Assembly: GCA_021029595.1 (NCBI GenBank)
Contig: JAJJOY010000003.1
Coordinates: forward strand, 186,001 to 250,000
Reading direction: 5' to 3'
Source: Hominenteromicrobium mulieris
GTDB lineage: Bacteria; Bacillota; Clostridia; Oscillospirales; Acutalibacteraceae
DNA length: 64,000 nucleotides
A program made the translations under genes and the position numbers. Shown here piece by piece: positions 1-8,419 of this stretch (the first letter of the stretch is position 1; the number at the start of each line of letters is the position of its first letter). The notes under the pieces were generated by a model. The model did not search any database. It had not been told where the DNA came from and saw only the letters and a list, made by a program, of their open reading frames with translations.

Positions 1-40
1 TGATTACTCGCAGTGGCTCTTAAACACCTTAAATTTAAAT

Positions 41-1780
41 TTAGAAACGATCGCGCTTGACGTAAGACGTATGCAGCAGCTCGTGTGCCTTATGGCAGCC
101 GGGCTCGCCGCCCATCCATTCGTAGCACTCCTTGACGACGGGGTTCAGGTGGCTCTTTCTGAGCGTCTTGGCCGCGTCCTCATCGTAGAGGGCTTTTGCA
201 CGCAGGGCCTTAATGTCCGTGAAGCTGCGAACCGTAGACGGCTGAATCGGCTGGCCGCCGCCGTTTACGCAACCGCCCGGGCAGCACATGACTTCCACGA
301 TGTGGTAGTCGGCTTCGCCGCTTTCAATCTTCTTGAGCAGCTCGTTTGCGTTATTCAGACCGCTGACGACAGCGACCTTGACATCCATACCGGCAACCTT
401 GTAAACAGCTTCCTTGAAGCCCTTCGTACCGCGAATCTCTTTGTACTCGATGTTATCGTGGTCGACGCCCTCAAGCACATCGGCTGCGGTACGGAGCGCT
501 GCTTCCAGAACGCCGCCCGTCGCGCCGAAGATCGTAGCTGCGCCGGTGGAAACGCCCATAACCGGGTCAAAATCCTCTTCCGGCAGTCTTGCAAAGTTGA
601 GCTGTGCCATCTTAATCATGCGGGCAAGCTCGCGGGTGGTAATGGAGATATCAACGTCCGGCACACCGGCTGCGTCTTCGTCGTCACGGTTGATCTCGAA
701 TTTCTTCGCGACGCACGGCATGACGGAAACAGAAACGATGTTGTTCGGATCGATGCCTTCTCTTTCCGCAAACCACGTTTTGATGAGCGCACCAGTCATC
801 TGCTGCGGGGACTTGCAGGTGGAGAGGTTTTCTGTGAGGCTCGGGAAGTAGTGCTCGCAGAACTTGACCCAGCCCGGAGAGCAGGAGGTGATGATCGGCA
901 GCTTGCCGCCGTTCTTCACGCGGTCAATGAACTCGTTTGCTTCTTCCATGATGGTCATATCGGCACCGAAATCGGTATCGTAGACCTTATCGAAGCCAAG
1001 GCGGCGCAGGGCTGCGACCATCTTGCCTTCTACGTTCGTGCCGATCGGCATACCGAACTCTTCGCCGAGCGCTGCGCGCACAGCCGGAGCCGTCTGCACG
1101 ACAACGACCTTTTCCGGATCGTTGATGGCATCGATGACCTGCTGGGTATTGTCCTTTTCGGTGAGGGCACCTGTCGGGCAGGCTACGATACACTGGCCGC
1201 AGGAAACGCAGGCCACTTCGCTGAGCGGCATCTCAAATGCGCAGCCGATCTCGGTATCGAAACCGCGGTTGTTCGCGCCGATGACGGCGACGTGCTGCTG
1301 CTGGCAGGCTGCCACGCAGCGGCGGCACAGGATGCACTTTGCATTATCTCTTTCGAGGTACAGGGTGCTGTAATCCTTTTTGCCGGCGGGAACGGCGCCT
1401 TCGTAGCGGTTCTCGCTGTCGATACCCATATCGTTGCAGAGCTTCTGCAGCTCGCAGGTGCCGCTTCTCTTGCAGGAGAGACATTTGCGGTCATGCACGG
1501 AGAGCAAGAGCTCCAGTGTCATTTTTCTGGATTTCTGAACCTTCGGCGTATTGGTGAAGACCTCCATGCCCTCGTTTACCGGGTACACGCAGGCGGCAAC
1601 AAGCGATTTTGCGCCCTTAACTTCGACCATGCACATACGGCATGCGCCGATCTGGTTGACGTCCTTCAAGAAGCAAAGGGTGGGAATGTCGATTCCGGCT
1701 TCTCTTGCGGCTTCGAGGATCGTGCTGCCGGCAGCGACCTCGTAGGACATGCCGTTGATCTTAATATTTACCATATCCAT
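41..1780 (-). CDS. hydA: [FeFe] hydrogenase catalytic subunit HydA
   Basis: Catalytic subunit of a cytosolic NADH-linked, probably electron-bifurcating, [FeFe] hydrogenase. In order: plant-type [2Fe-2S] domain (Cys 36, 47, 50, 64), a His/Cys [4Fe-4S] segment (HDRKCLSCKRSGTC), two [4Fe-4S] motifs (CILCRRCVAAC, CVSCGQCIVAC), then the H-cluster domain with TSCSPGW, MPCVAKKFE and VMCCPGGCVNGGGQP. About 579 aa; there is no extra C-terminal [2Fe-2S] domain such as some bifurcating HydA proteins carry. A longer reading from 1831 would overlap hydB by 31 bases; I chose the ATG at 1780 because GGAAGGAAG lies 10-15 bases upstream. Last gene of a five-gene operon; the maturases HydEFG are not in the window. 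Confidence 0.95.
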   Translation of the reverse strand: MDMVNIKINGMSYEVAAGSTILEAAREAGIDIPTLCFLKDVNQIGACRMCMVEVKGAKSLVAACVYPVNEGMEVFTNTPKVQKSRKMTLELLLSVHDRKCLSCKRSGTCELQKLCNDMGIDSENRYEGAVPAGKKDYSTLYLERDNAKCILCRRCVAACQQQHVAVIGANNRGFDTEIGCAFEMPLSEVACVSCGQCIVACPTGALTEKDNTQQVIDAINDPEKVVVVQTAPAVRAALGEEFGMPIGTNVEGKMVAALRRLGFDKVYDTDFGADMTIMEEANEFIDRVKNGGKLPIITSCSPGWVKFCEHYFPSLTENLSTCKSPQQMTGALIKTWFAEREGIDPNNIVSVSVMPCVAKKFEINRDDEDAAGVPDVDISITTRELARMIKMAQLNFARLPEEDFDPVMGVSTGAATIFGATGGVLEAALRTAADVLEGVDHDNIEYKEIRGTKGFKEAVYKVAGMDVKVAVVSGLNNANELLKKIESGEADYHIVEVMCCPGGCVNGGGQPIQPSTVRSFTDIKALRAKALYDEDAAKTLRKSHLNPVVKECYEWMGGEPGCHKAHELLHTSYVKRDRF

Positions 1781-1800
1781 GCTATTCTCAACTTCCTTCC

Positions 1801-3594
1801 TTACTTCTTTTCGATGGCGCCGAACTTGCACTTTTCACGGCAGACGCCGCACTTGATGCACTTCTGCGTATCGATGACATGCGGCTCGCGGACGGTGCCG
1901 GAGATAGCGCCGACCGGGCAGTTGCGTGCGCAGAGCGTGCAGCCCTTGCACTTGTCCGCATCGATGACGTAATTCGTGAGGGCCTTGCAGGCGCCTGCCG
2001 GGCAACGATGCTCGGTGACGTGCGCAATGTACTCATCACGGTAATACTTGAGTGTGGAAAGAACCGGGTTCGGCGCTGTCTGGCCGAGACCGCAGAGGGA
2101 GTTTTCCTTAATGTAGTAGCAGAGCTCTTCGAGCTTATCGATGTCTTCGAGCGTTCCCTTGCCGCTTGTAATCTTGTTGAGGATCTCAAGCAGGCGCTTC
2201 GTGCCGACACGGCACGGGGTGCACTTGCCGCAGGATTCATCGACCGTGAACTCAAGGAAGAACTTTGCAATATCGACCATGCAGGTCGTTTCATCCATAA
2301 CGATGAGGCCGCCGGAGCCCATCATGGAGCCGATGGCGATGAGGCTGTCGTAATCGATAGGTGTATCGATGAGGGACGCCGGGATGCAGCCGCCGGAAGG
2401 GCCGCCGGTCTGTGCAGCTTTGAACTTGTGGCCGCCCGGGATGCCGCCGCCGATTTCTTCAACAACTTCACGCAGGGTGGTACCCATCGGAACCTCAACA
2501 AGGCCGGTATTGTTAATCTTACCGCCGAGTGCGAACACTTTGGTACCTGCGCTCTTCTCTGTGCCAATGCTGCGGAACCACTGCGGTCCCTTGAGGAAGA
2601 TTTGCGGGATGTTGGCATACGTCTCAACGTTATTCAGAACGGTCGGCTTCTGGAACAGACCTCTGAGTGCCGGGAACGGCGGGCGGCATCTCGGCTCGCC
2701 GCGCTTGCCTTCGATGGAGGTCATGAGCGCGGTCTCTTCGCCGCACACGAATGCGCCGGCGCCGAGGCGGATCTCAAGGTCGAAATCAAAGCCGGAATCG
2801 AAGATATTTTTGCCAAGCAGGCCATACTCTCTCGCCTGGTTGATGGCAATCTGGAGACGGTGAACCGCGATGGGGTACTCTGCACGGATGTAGATGTAGC
2901 CCTGCGTTGCGCCGATGGCGTAACCGGCGATAGTCATGGCTTCGATGACGCTGTGCGGGTCGCCTTCCAGAATGGAACGGTCCATGAATGCGCCCGGGTC
3001 GCCCTCGTCGGCGTTACAACATACATATTTCTGATCGGCATCGTTTGCCGCTGCGAATTTCCACTTAAGACCGGTGGGGAAGCCTGCACCGCCACGACCG
3101 CGGAGGCCGGAATCGAGCATGGTCTGAATGACCTGCTGGGGCGGGATCTTCTCCGTGAGAATCTTGCCGATTGCCTGATAGCCGTCGAGCGCGATGTACT
3201 CATCGATCTGCTCCGGGTTGATCACGCCGCAGTTGCGCAGTGCGACACGCATCTGCTTTGCGTAGAACGTGGTCTCGTTAAGGGATTTTGTAGTGTTTTC
3301 GTCAACGACCGTCTCCTTGTAGAGCAGGCGGCGAACGATACGTCCCTTGAGCAGGTGCTCTTCAACAATTTCCGGGACATCTTCCGGGGTGACGCGGCTA
3401 TAGAACGCGCCCTCCGGGTATACGATCATGATCGGGCCGAGTGCGCACAGACCGAAGCAGCCGGTACGAACAACGTTGACTTCCTGATCCAGACCTTTGG
3501 CGCTGATTTCCTCCTTCAGCTTTTCAATGATCTTTTCGCTGTTCGAGGACGTGCAGCCCGTACCGCCGCAGACCAGAACATTGGAACGAAACAT
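1801..3594 (-). CDS. hydB: Hydrogenase NADH-binding subunit HydB (NuoF-like)
   Basis: NADH- and FMN-binding subunit that passes electrons between NADH and the iron-sulfur chain of HydA. N-terminal thioredoxin-like [2Fe-2S] domain (residues 1-110), NuoF core with the glycine-rich FMN/NADH motif GRGGAGFPTGLKW, then SCGKCTPCRVG binding a [4Fe-4S] cluster, and a C-terminal 2x[4Fe-4S] ferredoxin domain (CKGCTLCARNC, CIKCGVCREKC). 597 aa, normal for HydB and longer than respiratory NuoF because of the two added Fe-S domains. Its stop codon lies about 20 bases before the hydA start, so the two are translated from one message. The start at 3594 has AGGAGG-type sequence just upstream. Confidence 0.95.
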   Translation of the reverse strand: MFRSNVLVCGGTGCTSSNSEKIIEKLKEEISAKGLDQEVNVVRTGCFGLCALGPIMIVYPEGAFYSRVTPEDVPEIVEEHLLKGRIVRRLLYKETVVDENTTKSLNETTFYAKQMRVALRNCGVINPEQIDEYIALDGYQAIGKILTEKIPPQQVIQTMLDSGLRGRGGAGFPTGLKWKFAAANDADQKYVCCNADEGDPGAFMDRSILEGDPHSVIEAMTIAGYAIGATQGYIYIRAEYPIAVHRLQIAINQAREYGLLGKNIFDSGFDFDLEIRLGAGAFVCGEETALMTSIEGKRGEPRCRPPFPALRGLFQKPTVLNNVETYANIPQIFLKGPQWFRSIGTEKSAGTKVFALGGKINNTGLVEVPMGTTLREVVEEIGGGIPGGHKFKAAQTGGPSGGCIPASLIDTPIDYDSLIAIGSMMGSGGLIVMDETTCMVDIAKFFLEFTVDESCGKCTPCRVGTKRLLEILNKITSGKGTLEDIDKLEELCYYIKENSLCGLGQTAPNPVLSTLKYYRDEYIAHVTEHRCPAGACKALTNYVIDADKCKGCTLCARNCPVGAISGTVREPHVIDTQKCIKCGVCREKCKFGAIEKK

Positions 3595-3606
3595 AGTTTT
3601 ACCTCC

Positions 3607-3978
3607 TTATTTCTGATTTGCACCGATGGTGTATTCCGTGACGACATTGCCGTTGACGATGTGATCGTTGACAACGCGCAGTGCCTTTTCCGGTGTCATT
3701 TTTACGTATGTAGTCTTGGTGCCGTTTTCATCGATAACTTCGACGATCGGCTCGAACTGGCAGATGCCGATGCAGCCTGTCTGCGTGACCAGGACGTCGT
3801 GAAGCTCGCGTTTGTTGACCTCATCCGAGATGGCGGTGAGAACCGGTCTTGCGCCTGCTGCGATACCGCAGGTAGCCATGCCGACCAGAACACGCGTTTT
3901 CGCTTCGGAATTTTCGCGGACGTTGACCGCCATTTTTGCTCTATCTCGAATTGCCTGAAGTTCAGCTAATGATTTCAT
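3607..3978 (-). CDS. [2Fe-2S] thioredoxin-like ferredoxin protein
   Basis: 123-aa (2Fe-2S) ferredoxin-domain protein of the thioredoxin-like type. Conserved cysteines sit in GMATCGIAAGA and in TGCIGIC. Such genes regularly lie between hydC and hydB in clostridial hydrogenase operons; the protein probably shuttles electrons inside the complex or is an extra subunit. The ATG at 3978 was chosen over a longer reading (to 4152) because GAAAGGA stands 7-8 bases upstream and the longer N-terminus would run into the preceding gene. Confidence 0.85.
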   Translation of the reverse strand: MKSLAELQAIRDRAKMAVNVRENSEAKTRVLVGMATCGIAAGARPVLTAISDEVNKRELHDVLVTQTGCIGICQFEPIVEVIDENGTKTTYVKMTPEKALRVVNDHIVNGNVVTEYTIGANQK

Positions 3979-4012
3979 GTGGCTTTTCCTTTCTGCGCCT
4001 TGCGCATTGATA

Positions 4013-4561
4013 CTACGAGAGCTGCTTAAGCTCTTCCTCCGCCTCTGCAAGATACTCCCGAATCCACGCCGATACCTCGGGCTCCGTAAACGGAACGCCC
4101 TCCAGCTGCTCGCGCAGCGTACGGGTATCGAGGGTGATCTCTTTTTCTTCAACGCTGTGAGTAAAGAGAAAATCGAGTTCGGGATTGCAGGTGATCAAAA
4201 GATGGATAACGGACGCGATGTCCCCGAGGGGGATCATATCGACATGCGAGGGACGAAACACAGCCGTGACTTTGGTGCCCTTGCCCTTTTCGGAATCAAT
4301 CTGAAACGAGCCGCCCGTCATTTCCGCTTCCATTTTGAAAAGCGGCACGCCAAGCCCAACCTTGCGGGTAGTGCGTGTGGTGAAAAACGGGTCGATGACG
4401 CTTTTGACCTGCTCCGCACTCATGCCGCAGCCGTTATCCGTTATCGTGATGGTTAAGGTGTCGTGCTTTTTCGATTCCGCGACCTGCACCGTGATAAGCG
4501 ATGCGCCCGCGCGAACGGAGTTCTGCACAATGTCCATCACATTCAACGAAAGCTCGCGCAT
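4013..4561 (-). CDS. HATPase_c domain protein of the hyd operon
   Basis: 182-aa ATP-binding protein of the GHKL (histidine-kinase / anti-sigma ATPase) fold. N-box in DIVQNSVRAGAS, G1 box DNGCGMS, G2-like GLGVPLFKMEAEMTGG. There is no phospho-acceptor His domain and no membrane segment, so it resembles RsbW/SpoIIAB-type switch ATPases more than a sensor kinase. It lies between hydC (3 bases upstream) and the small [2Fe-2S] gene, so it is made with the hydrogenase. A second GHKL protein sits in the upstream operon (7985-8419). Role unknown; a partner-switch or allosteric control of the hydrogenase is inference. Confidence 0.85.
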   Translation of the reverse strand: MRELSLNVMDIVQNSVRAGASLITVQVAESKKHDTLTITITDNGCGMSAEQVKSVIDPFFTTRTTRKVGLGVPLFKMEAEMTGGSFQIDSEKGKGTKVTAVFRPSHVDMIPLGDIASVIHLLITCNPELDFLFTHSVEEKEITLDTRTLREQLEGVPFTEPEVSAWIREYLAEAEEELKQLS

Positions 4562-4564
4562 GGC

Positions 4565-5062
4565 TTACGCTGTGTATTTTGCAAGAATCTTATCCACGTC
4601 CTCGGGAACGAGACGGCCGTAAACGTCTTCGTTGACGGTGAGGACCGGCGCAAGGCCGCAGGCGCCGATGCAGCGACATGCGGTGAGTGAGAACACGCCA
4701 TCCGGCGTACATTCCTCCGGCTGGATGCCGAGCTTTGCAACGAGACGGTCGAGAACCTTATCTGCGCCCTTAACGTAGCATGCGGTGCCGAGGCAAATGG
4801 AAATGTTGTACTTACCCTTCGGAGTGAGCGAGAACTGAGAATAGAACGTGGAAACGCCGTAGACCTCTTCGAGAGATACATCGAGACCGCGTGCAATCTC
4901 CTTCTGCACTTCGATCGGCAGGTAGCCGTAGATATCCTGCGCCTTGTGCAGTGCAGCCATGACGGCGCCTTTTTCATTCTTGAGGCTCTCGATGACTGCG
5001 AGGAGCTTCTCATGCTGCTCGGGAGTATCGGTAAACGGAATGGTACTGATACGCTTTTGCAT
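4565..5062 (-). CDS. hydC: Hydrogenase subunit HydC (NuoE-like)
   Basis: 165-aa NuoE-family subunit carrying one thioredoxin-fold [2Fe-2S] cluster (Cys in CLGTACYVKGA and in TACRCIGACGLAP). It pairs with HydB in NADH-dependent hydrogenases. N-terminal helical NuoE segment includes AQDIYGYLPIEVQ and the conserved GVSTFYSQF. First gene of the structural operon: ATG at 5062 with GGGAGG 7 bases upstream, and an extended -10 promoter about 90 bases further up. Confidence 0.93.
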   Translation of the reverse strand: MQKRISTIPFTDTPEQHEKLLAVIESLKNEKGAVMAALHKAQDIYGYLPIEVQKEIARGLDVSLEEVYGVSTFYSQFSLTPKGKYNISICLGTACYVKGADKVLDRLVAKLGIQPEECTPDGVFSLTACRCIGACGLAPVLTVNEDVYGRLVPEDVDKILAKYTA

Positions 5063-5153
5063 TTTATTTCCTCCCTGATAAAATTAAGTTTAAATTCAGG
5101 TATGGTTCGGTCTGCGCCCCTATTGGGCGAAGAGCTTTCATACATCTTTATGA

Positions 5154-5162
5154 ATTATATCA
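5154..5162 (-). promoter_or_regulatory. Extended -10 promoter of the hydCBA operon
   Basis: Reading the minus strand, TGA-TATAAT (extended -10) lies about 92 bases before the hydC ATG. No good -35 is visible 17 bases further up, as expected for an extended -10 promoter or one that needs an activator. Directly upstream is a 6-bp inverted repeat AATTCT/AGAATT. Confidence 0.55.
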
Positions 5163-5200
5163 AAATCGACATACATAATAATTCTAAAAAAGAATTAAAA

Positions 5201-5268
5201 ACGAAAGTTTGTCAAACCCATGACGAAATTTTTGTCAGTTCTTTTAGCGTACAGCACAAAAATTTCGT
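5201..5268. promoter_or_regulatory. ACGAAA-box cluster upstream of the hyd operon
   Basis: Two direct boxes 22 bases apart, ACGAAAGTTTGTCA (5201-5214) and ACGAAATTTTTGTCA (5223-5237), are followed by an inverted copy CAAAAATTTCGT (5257-5268). The pair 5223-5234 / 5257-5268 is a perfect 12-bp inverted repeat. Further ACGAAA copies lie at 5433, 5453 and 5490. It sits just upstream of the promoter at 5154, the usual place for an activator. The regulator is unknown. Confidence 0.45.
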
Positions 5269-5336
5269 TTTCAGGCATTTGTTAAAGTATACAAAAACAG
5301 TATAGATTTGCCGTGAAAAGGTTGAAATATCACTCA

Positions 5337-5363
5337 TTTTATCGATATTTTATATCGATAAAA
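5337..5363. promoter_or_regulatory. Perfect 27-bp palindrome, operator-like
   Basis: Arms TTTTATCGATAT (5337-5348) and ATATCGATAAAA (5352-5363) are perfect 12-bp inverted repeats around a 3-base centre. It lies in the 482-base gene-free gap (5063-5544) between the two hydrogenase operons, about 180 bases upstream of the hyd promoter. It has no T-tract of a terminator, so a dimeric regulator site is the simpler reading. Confidence 0.45.
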
Positions 5364-5493
5364 GTATATCTATTCCGTTTTTACCAGATTTGCAAAAGTT
5401 AGAAACAGCTAATTTTCAAAAGAGCGAGATTAACGAAATTTTATGCAATTTAACGAAAATCCGGCGATTTAGCCATGTTGGTAAAAATGACGA

Positions 5494-5540
5494 AAGCTGT
5501 GCGTTATGCGAAATTCGCATAGCACACAGCTTGGCGTTTT
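5494..5540. terminator. Intrinsic terminator of the PHP/sensory operon
   Basis: A hairpin of about 18 bp (AAGCTGTG outer stem at 5494-5501 with CACAGCTT at 5525-5532, and TATGCGA/TCGCATA inner stem) directly follows the stop of the PHP gene on the minus strand and is followed there by TCATTTTT. On the plus strand it is followed by GGCGTTTTTTT, so it could act in both directions. It separates the sensory operon from the hydCBA operon. Confidence 0.8.
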
Positions 5541-5544
5541 TTTC

Positions 5545-6285
5545 TTATAAAGCCTGAAATTTACCTGCACCGAACCCACGCAGCACATCTAAAAGCGCTT
5601 TGGCGGTTTTTTCCGGCAGCTCCACCGTTTGGTGTTCTTCGGGCATCAAATGCAGGTAATGCGCGTCAGAGCTGCGCAGAAGCACCATGCTTTCGAGCTC
5701 CGGGTGCAGAAGCCGCTGCTGTGCGGCATCGGCAGTAAGGGACAGCTCTGCTGCGGAAAACTGCGCTTCCGGCGGGATAGCACCGAGCGACGCAGTGACG
5801 CTGTACGCGTCTTTATCGACATGCGCGGGAAACGCCACGCCGTTAAACTCTTTCACGAGCGCCTGCACGTCGTTGATGCTGATGTCTGTTGCGGTAATGA
5901 GAAGCTCGGAAATTTCTCCGATCTTCTCGTCGTTTTCGTTTAAGACCCACTGCTCGCCGAAAATTTCCGGGCGGTTCGGCACCTTTGGAACGTGCGCACA
6001 GACGTATTTATCGAACGCGAGCGCGTCCTCGACCGTTTCAAACAGACAGACGACGTGTGCTTCTTCGGCGGTGCAGAGTTCCATACCGGGAATGACGAGC
6101 ACGCCCGCGGCCTGCCCCACCTTTACGGCAGCGGGCGTATTGCGACAGGTATTGTGATCCGTAAGCGCGATGATGTCGCAGCCGAGCAGCGCCGCCATGT
6201 TGACGAGGTTGTTCGGCGTCATGTCCGTATCGCCGCACGGAGAAAGGCACGAGTGCAGGTGCAGGTCGTACCGATAGCTGTTCAT
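5545..6285 (-). CDS. PHP domain phosphoesterase
   Basis: 246-aa PHP-family metal-dependent phosphoesterase. Metal-binding motifs: YDLHLHSCLSPCGD near the N-terminus, ALTDHNTCRN, a central Glu/His region and the C-terminal SSDAHYLHLM. Family members hydrolyse phosphoesters of small molecules or nucleotides; the substrate here is unknown. The start at ATG 6285 (GGGGTG upstream) fits the conserved PHP beginning; a longer reading to 6438 has no PHP homology at its front and overlaps the DRTGG gene. Last gene of the five-gene signalling operon. Confidence 0.85.
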   Translation of the reverse strand: MNSYRYDLHLHSCLSPCGDTDMTPNNLVNMAALLGCDIIALTDHNTCRNTPAAVKVGQAAGVLVIPGMELCTAEEAHVVCLFETVEDALAFDKYVCAHVPKVPNRPEIFGEQWVLNENDEKIGEISELLITATDISINDVQALVKEFNGVAFPAHVDKDAYSVTASLGAIPPEAQFSAAELSLTADAAQQRLLHPELESMVLLRSSDAHYLHLMPEEHQTVELPEKTAKALLDVLRGFGAGKFQAL

Positions 6286-6289
6286 ACAT

Positions 6290-6622
6290 TCACCCCAGTA
6301 ATGAAGCGATTTTGAGCGCGGTTTCAAAGGCAGGCAGGGATGTACCGTACACGGCGATTTCCTGCTGCTCGGCACGCGCTTTGGCATCTGCATCCAAAGC
6401 GGCATCTTCCACAAGGATGATGCCTGCGGTATCGGCAAGCGATGCGACCGCGATGGCGTTGACGTTGCCCATAACAGTAAGCCACGCGTCGTCCGCTTTG
6501 GCTCTGCCCATGACCCAGCTTAAAAGATCGCCGCAGTAGCAGCCCTTCACTTCGCGCGTTGTATCTGTATTTTCGGTCAAAAGCTTCCAGCCGAGTGCTT
6601 CGGCCATTTCCTCTATCTGCAT
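6290..6622 (-). CDS. DRTGG domain protein
   Basis: 110-aa stand-alone DRTGG domain, a fold otherwise found beside CBS domains and in phosphotransacetylase and thought to bind small ligands. The motif CYCGDLLSWVMG and the following hydrophobic strand IILVEDAA fit the family. It lies between the hydrogenase-like sensor (6634) and the PHP gene (4 bases downstream). A paralogue opens the operon at 8416. Function unknown. Confidence 0.75.
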   Translation of the reverse strand: MQIEEMAEALGWKLLTENTDTTREVKGCYCGDLLSWVMGRAKADDAWLTVMGNVNAIAVASLADTAGIILVEDAALDADAKARAEQQEIAVYGTSLPAFETALKIASLLG

Positions 6623-6633
6623 TTTACTTCCCC

Positions 6634-7950
6634 CTATTCGTCATCATTTGTGCGTTTGCCGCCGTCAAGGTCTAAATTTGAGAGCGAATCCGCAAAACGG
6701 CGGATCTCCTTGCGCAGGATGAACACGCAGTCTTCCTTGCGGCAGCTTCCGCGCACGGTGTCCTCCGCAAAGGCACGGCAGCTCGGTGCACCGCACGCGC
6801 CGCAATCGAGCCCCGGCAGCTCCGCTTCCACCTTGTCGATCTCCATCATCATTTCCATGGCGCGGGAAATATCCTCCGAAAGCGTTAAAACATTGGAAAA
6901 CTCCAGCCCGCTGCCCCAGTTCATTTCCTCCGGGACGGTTTTGTTTTTCTCCAAGTGATTCTGCGAGACGGGCAGATATTTGCGCAATCTTTGCAATCTT
7001 GCAATGGCGACATACGGGTTTTCGACGCACAGCACGCCGCCGACGCAGCCGCCGGAGCAGGCGTTGAGCTCGATGAAATCCAGCTCACCGATGCGTTCGT
7101 CTTCAATCTCCTCCAAAACGCGGATGACGTTTTCGATGCCGTCCGCCGCGAGATATTTTTCTTTTAACAGCGCCGAGGATTCGCCGCCGGAGGTCGCCCA
7201 GCTGACACCGATAATGCCGGAATTTGAGAGCGATTCGAGATCTTTTGGCGTGAGCTTATCCATGCGGCTTGAAAGCTGCGGGAAAATTTCGCTGATGGCG
7301 ATGGCGCCGTCTACCTCCGACTTTTCGATGCCGATGGGCATGCGAATATCCGTAACCTTTGCGGGACACGGCGTGATGAAAAAGCAGCCGATCTGCTCTT
7401 TCGGCAGGCCCGTTTTCTGCATGGCCTGCTGCTTTGCAATCCTTGCCGCAGTCTCCATGGGCGACAAAAGCGGCAGAACGTGGTCGCAGAGATCCGGGAA
7501 GCGGACGCGGATTAAACGCACGACAGCCGGGCAAGCCGAGCTGATGACGGGGCGCTGCAAGGTGCCGGCATCCATCAGGCGGCGGGTAGCCTCGCTGACA
7601 AGCTCTGCCGCGCCGGAAACCTCCATGACGTCATCGAACCCAAGCTTTTTAAGGCCGGATAAAACATAATCCTGATCGTCCAAATTATTAAACTGCCCAT
7701 AAAGAGACGGTGCGGGCAGCGCGATTTTATATGTAAACTTTTCCAGCATGGAAAGGTGGTCATGCTTTGCACGCTTTGCGTGGTGCGGGCAGATGCGGAT
7801 GCACTCTCCGCAATCGATACAGCGCTCGCTCATGATGACCGCTTTGCCGCTGCGCACGCGAATGGCTTCCGTTGGGCAACGCTTGATGCAGTTTGTGCAG
7901 CCTACGCACTTGCTTTCATCGAGCGTGACCGAGTGGAAAAAAATACCCAA
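6634..7950 (-). CDS. Sensory-type [FeFe]-hydrogenase-like Fe-S protein
   Basis: 438-aa protein. N-terminal 2x[4Fe-4S] ferredoxin (CVGCTNCIKRCP, CIDCGECIRICP), a hydrogenase large-subunit C-terminal domain, and a C-terminal Fe-S domain with CGACGAPSCRAFAEDTVRG. The four cluster-ligand cysteines appear kept (SSACP, TPCPAK, NACSGGC), but the motifs are divergent: L1 reads SSACP instead of TSC[CS]P and L3 lacks the GGGQ stretch. This matches putatively sensory [FeFe]-hydrogenase groups (C/D-like) rather than turnover enzymes. There is no PAS domain, unlike group C HydS. Its neighbours are two DRTGG proteins, a GHKL ATPase and a PHP phosphoesterase, so a hydrogen or redox sensor of the adjacent hydrogenase is likely, by inference. 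Confidence 0.85.
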   Translation of the reverse strand: MGIFFHSVTLDESKCVGCTNCIKRCPTEAIRVRSGKAVIMSERCIDCGECIRICPHHAKRAKHDHLSMLEKFTYKIALPAPSLYGQFNNLDDQDYVLSGLKKLGFDDVMEVSGAAELVSEATRRLMDAGTLQRPVISSACPAVVRLIRVRFPDLCDHVLPLLSPMETAARIAKQQAMQKTGLPKEQIGCFFITPCPAKVTDIRMPIGIEKSEVDGAIAISEIFPQLSSRMDKLTPKDLESLSNSGIIGVSWATSGGESSALLKEKYLAADGIENVIRVLEEIEDERIGELDFIELNACSGGCVGGVLCVENPYVAIARLQRLRKYLPVSQNHLEKNKTVPEEMNWGSGLEFSNVLTLSEDISRAMEMMMEIDKVEAELPGLDCGACGAPSCRAFAEDTVRGSCRKEDCVFILRKEIRRFADSLSNLDLDGGKRTNDDE

Positions 7951-7984
7951 TCTAACGCGCCTCCTCCATTATCCTATGCAGAGC

Positions 7985-8419
7985 TTACGATTTTTCGCTC
8001 TGCGCGTAAACGACCATTTTGAGCGTGGTGCCCTGCCCCACGACCGAATCAATCGTCATTTCGTCGGAATACTTCTTCATGTTCGGCAGGCCCATGCCGG
8101 CGCCAAAACCAAGCGACCGCACGTTATCCGGCGCGGTGGACCAGCCCTCCTGCATGGCCTTTTCCACGTCTGCGATGCCGGGACCGTGGTCGGTGAGCAC
8201 GATGACAACCTTATCCGGGTCCACGTCCACATTGGCTTCGCCGCCGCCCGCATGGATAACCATGTTGATTTCACCCTCGTACATGGCGATGGAAACGCGG
8301 CGAATGGCAGATGGGTTATAGCCGAGTTTCTTTAATTTATGCTTTACATCGCCCGAAGCTTCGCCTGCGCGGGTAAAATCATCGCCGGGGACTGAATACC
8401 GAAGTTGCAGCATACTCAT
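7985..8419 (-). CDS. RsbW-like anti-sigma/GHKL ATPase
   Basis: 144-aa soluble HATPase_c protein. N-box YEGEINMVIHAGGG, G1 box DHGPGIAD, G2 box GFGAGMGLPNMKKYSDEM. It is close in size to SpoIIAB/RsbW, which bind sigma or anti-anti-sigma partners, and there is no His phospho-acceptor domain. ATG overlaps the stop of the preceding DRTGG gene (ATGA), so translation is coupled. No cognate sigma factor or STAS protein is visible in the window. Partner unknown. Confidence 0.85.
   Translation of the reverse strand: MSMLQLRYSVPGDDFTRAGEASGDVKHKLKKLGYNPSAIRRVSIAMYEGEINMVIHAGGGEANVDVDPDKVVIVLTDHGPGIADVEKAMQEGWSTAPDNVRSLGFGAGMGLPNMKKYSDEMTIDSVVGQGTTLKMVVYAQSEKS

Noticed and set aside
71-3969. Very long plus-strand open frames (over 600 codons each) opposite hydA and hydB
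   Set aside because: They are antisense shadows caused by GC-rich third codon positions; no ribosome sites, no domains, and the minus-strand genes are certain.
5279-5296. Rex-like operator in the hyd promoter region
   Set aside because: One half-site (TTGTTAA) is perfect but the other matches only about half; too weak to annotate as a Rex site.
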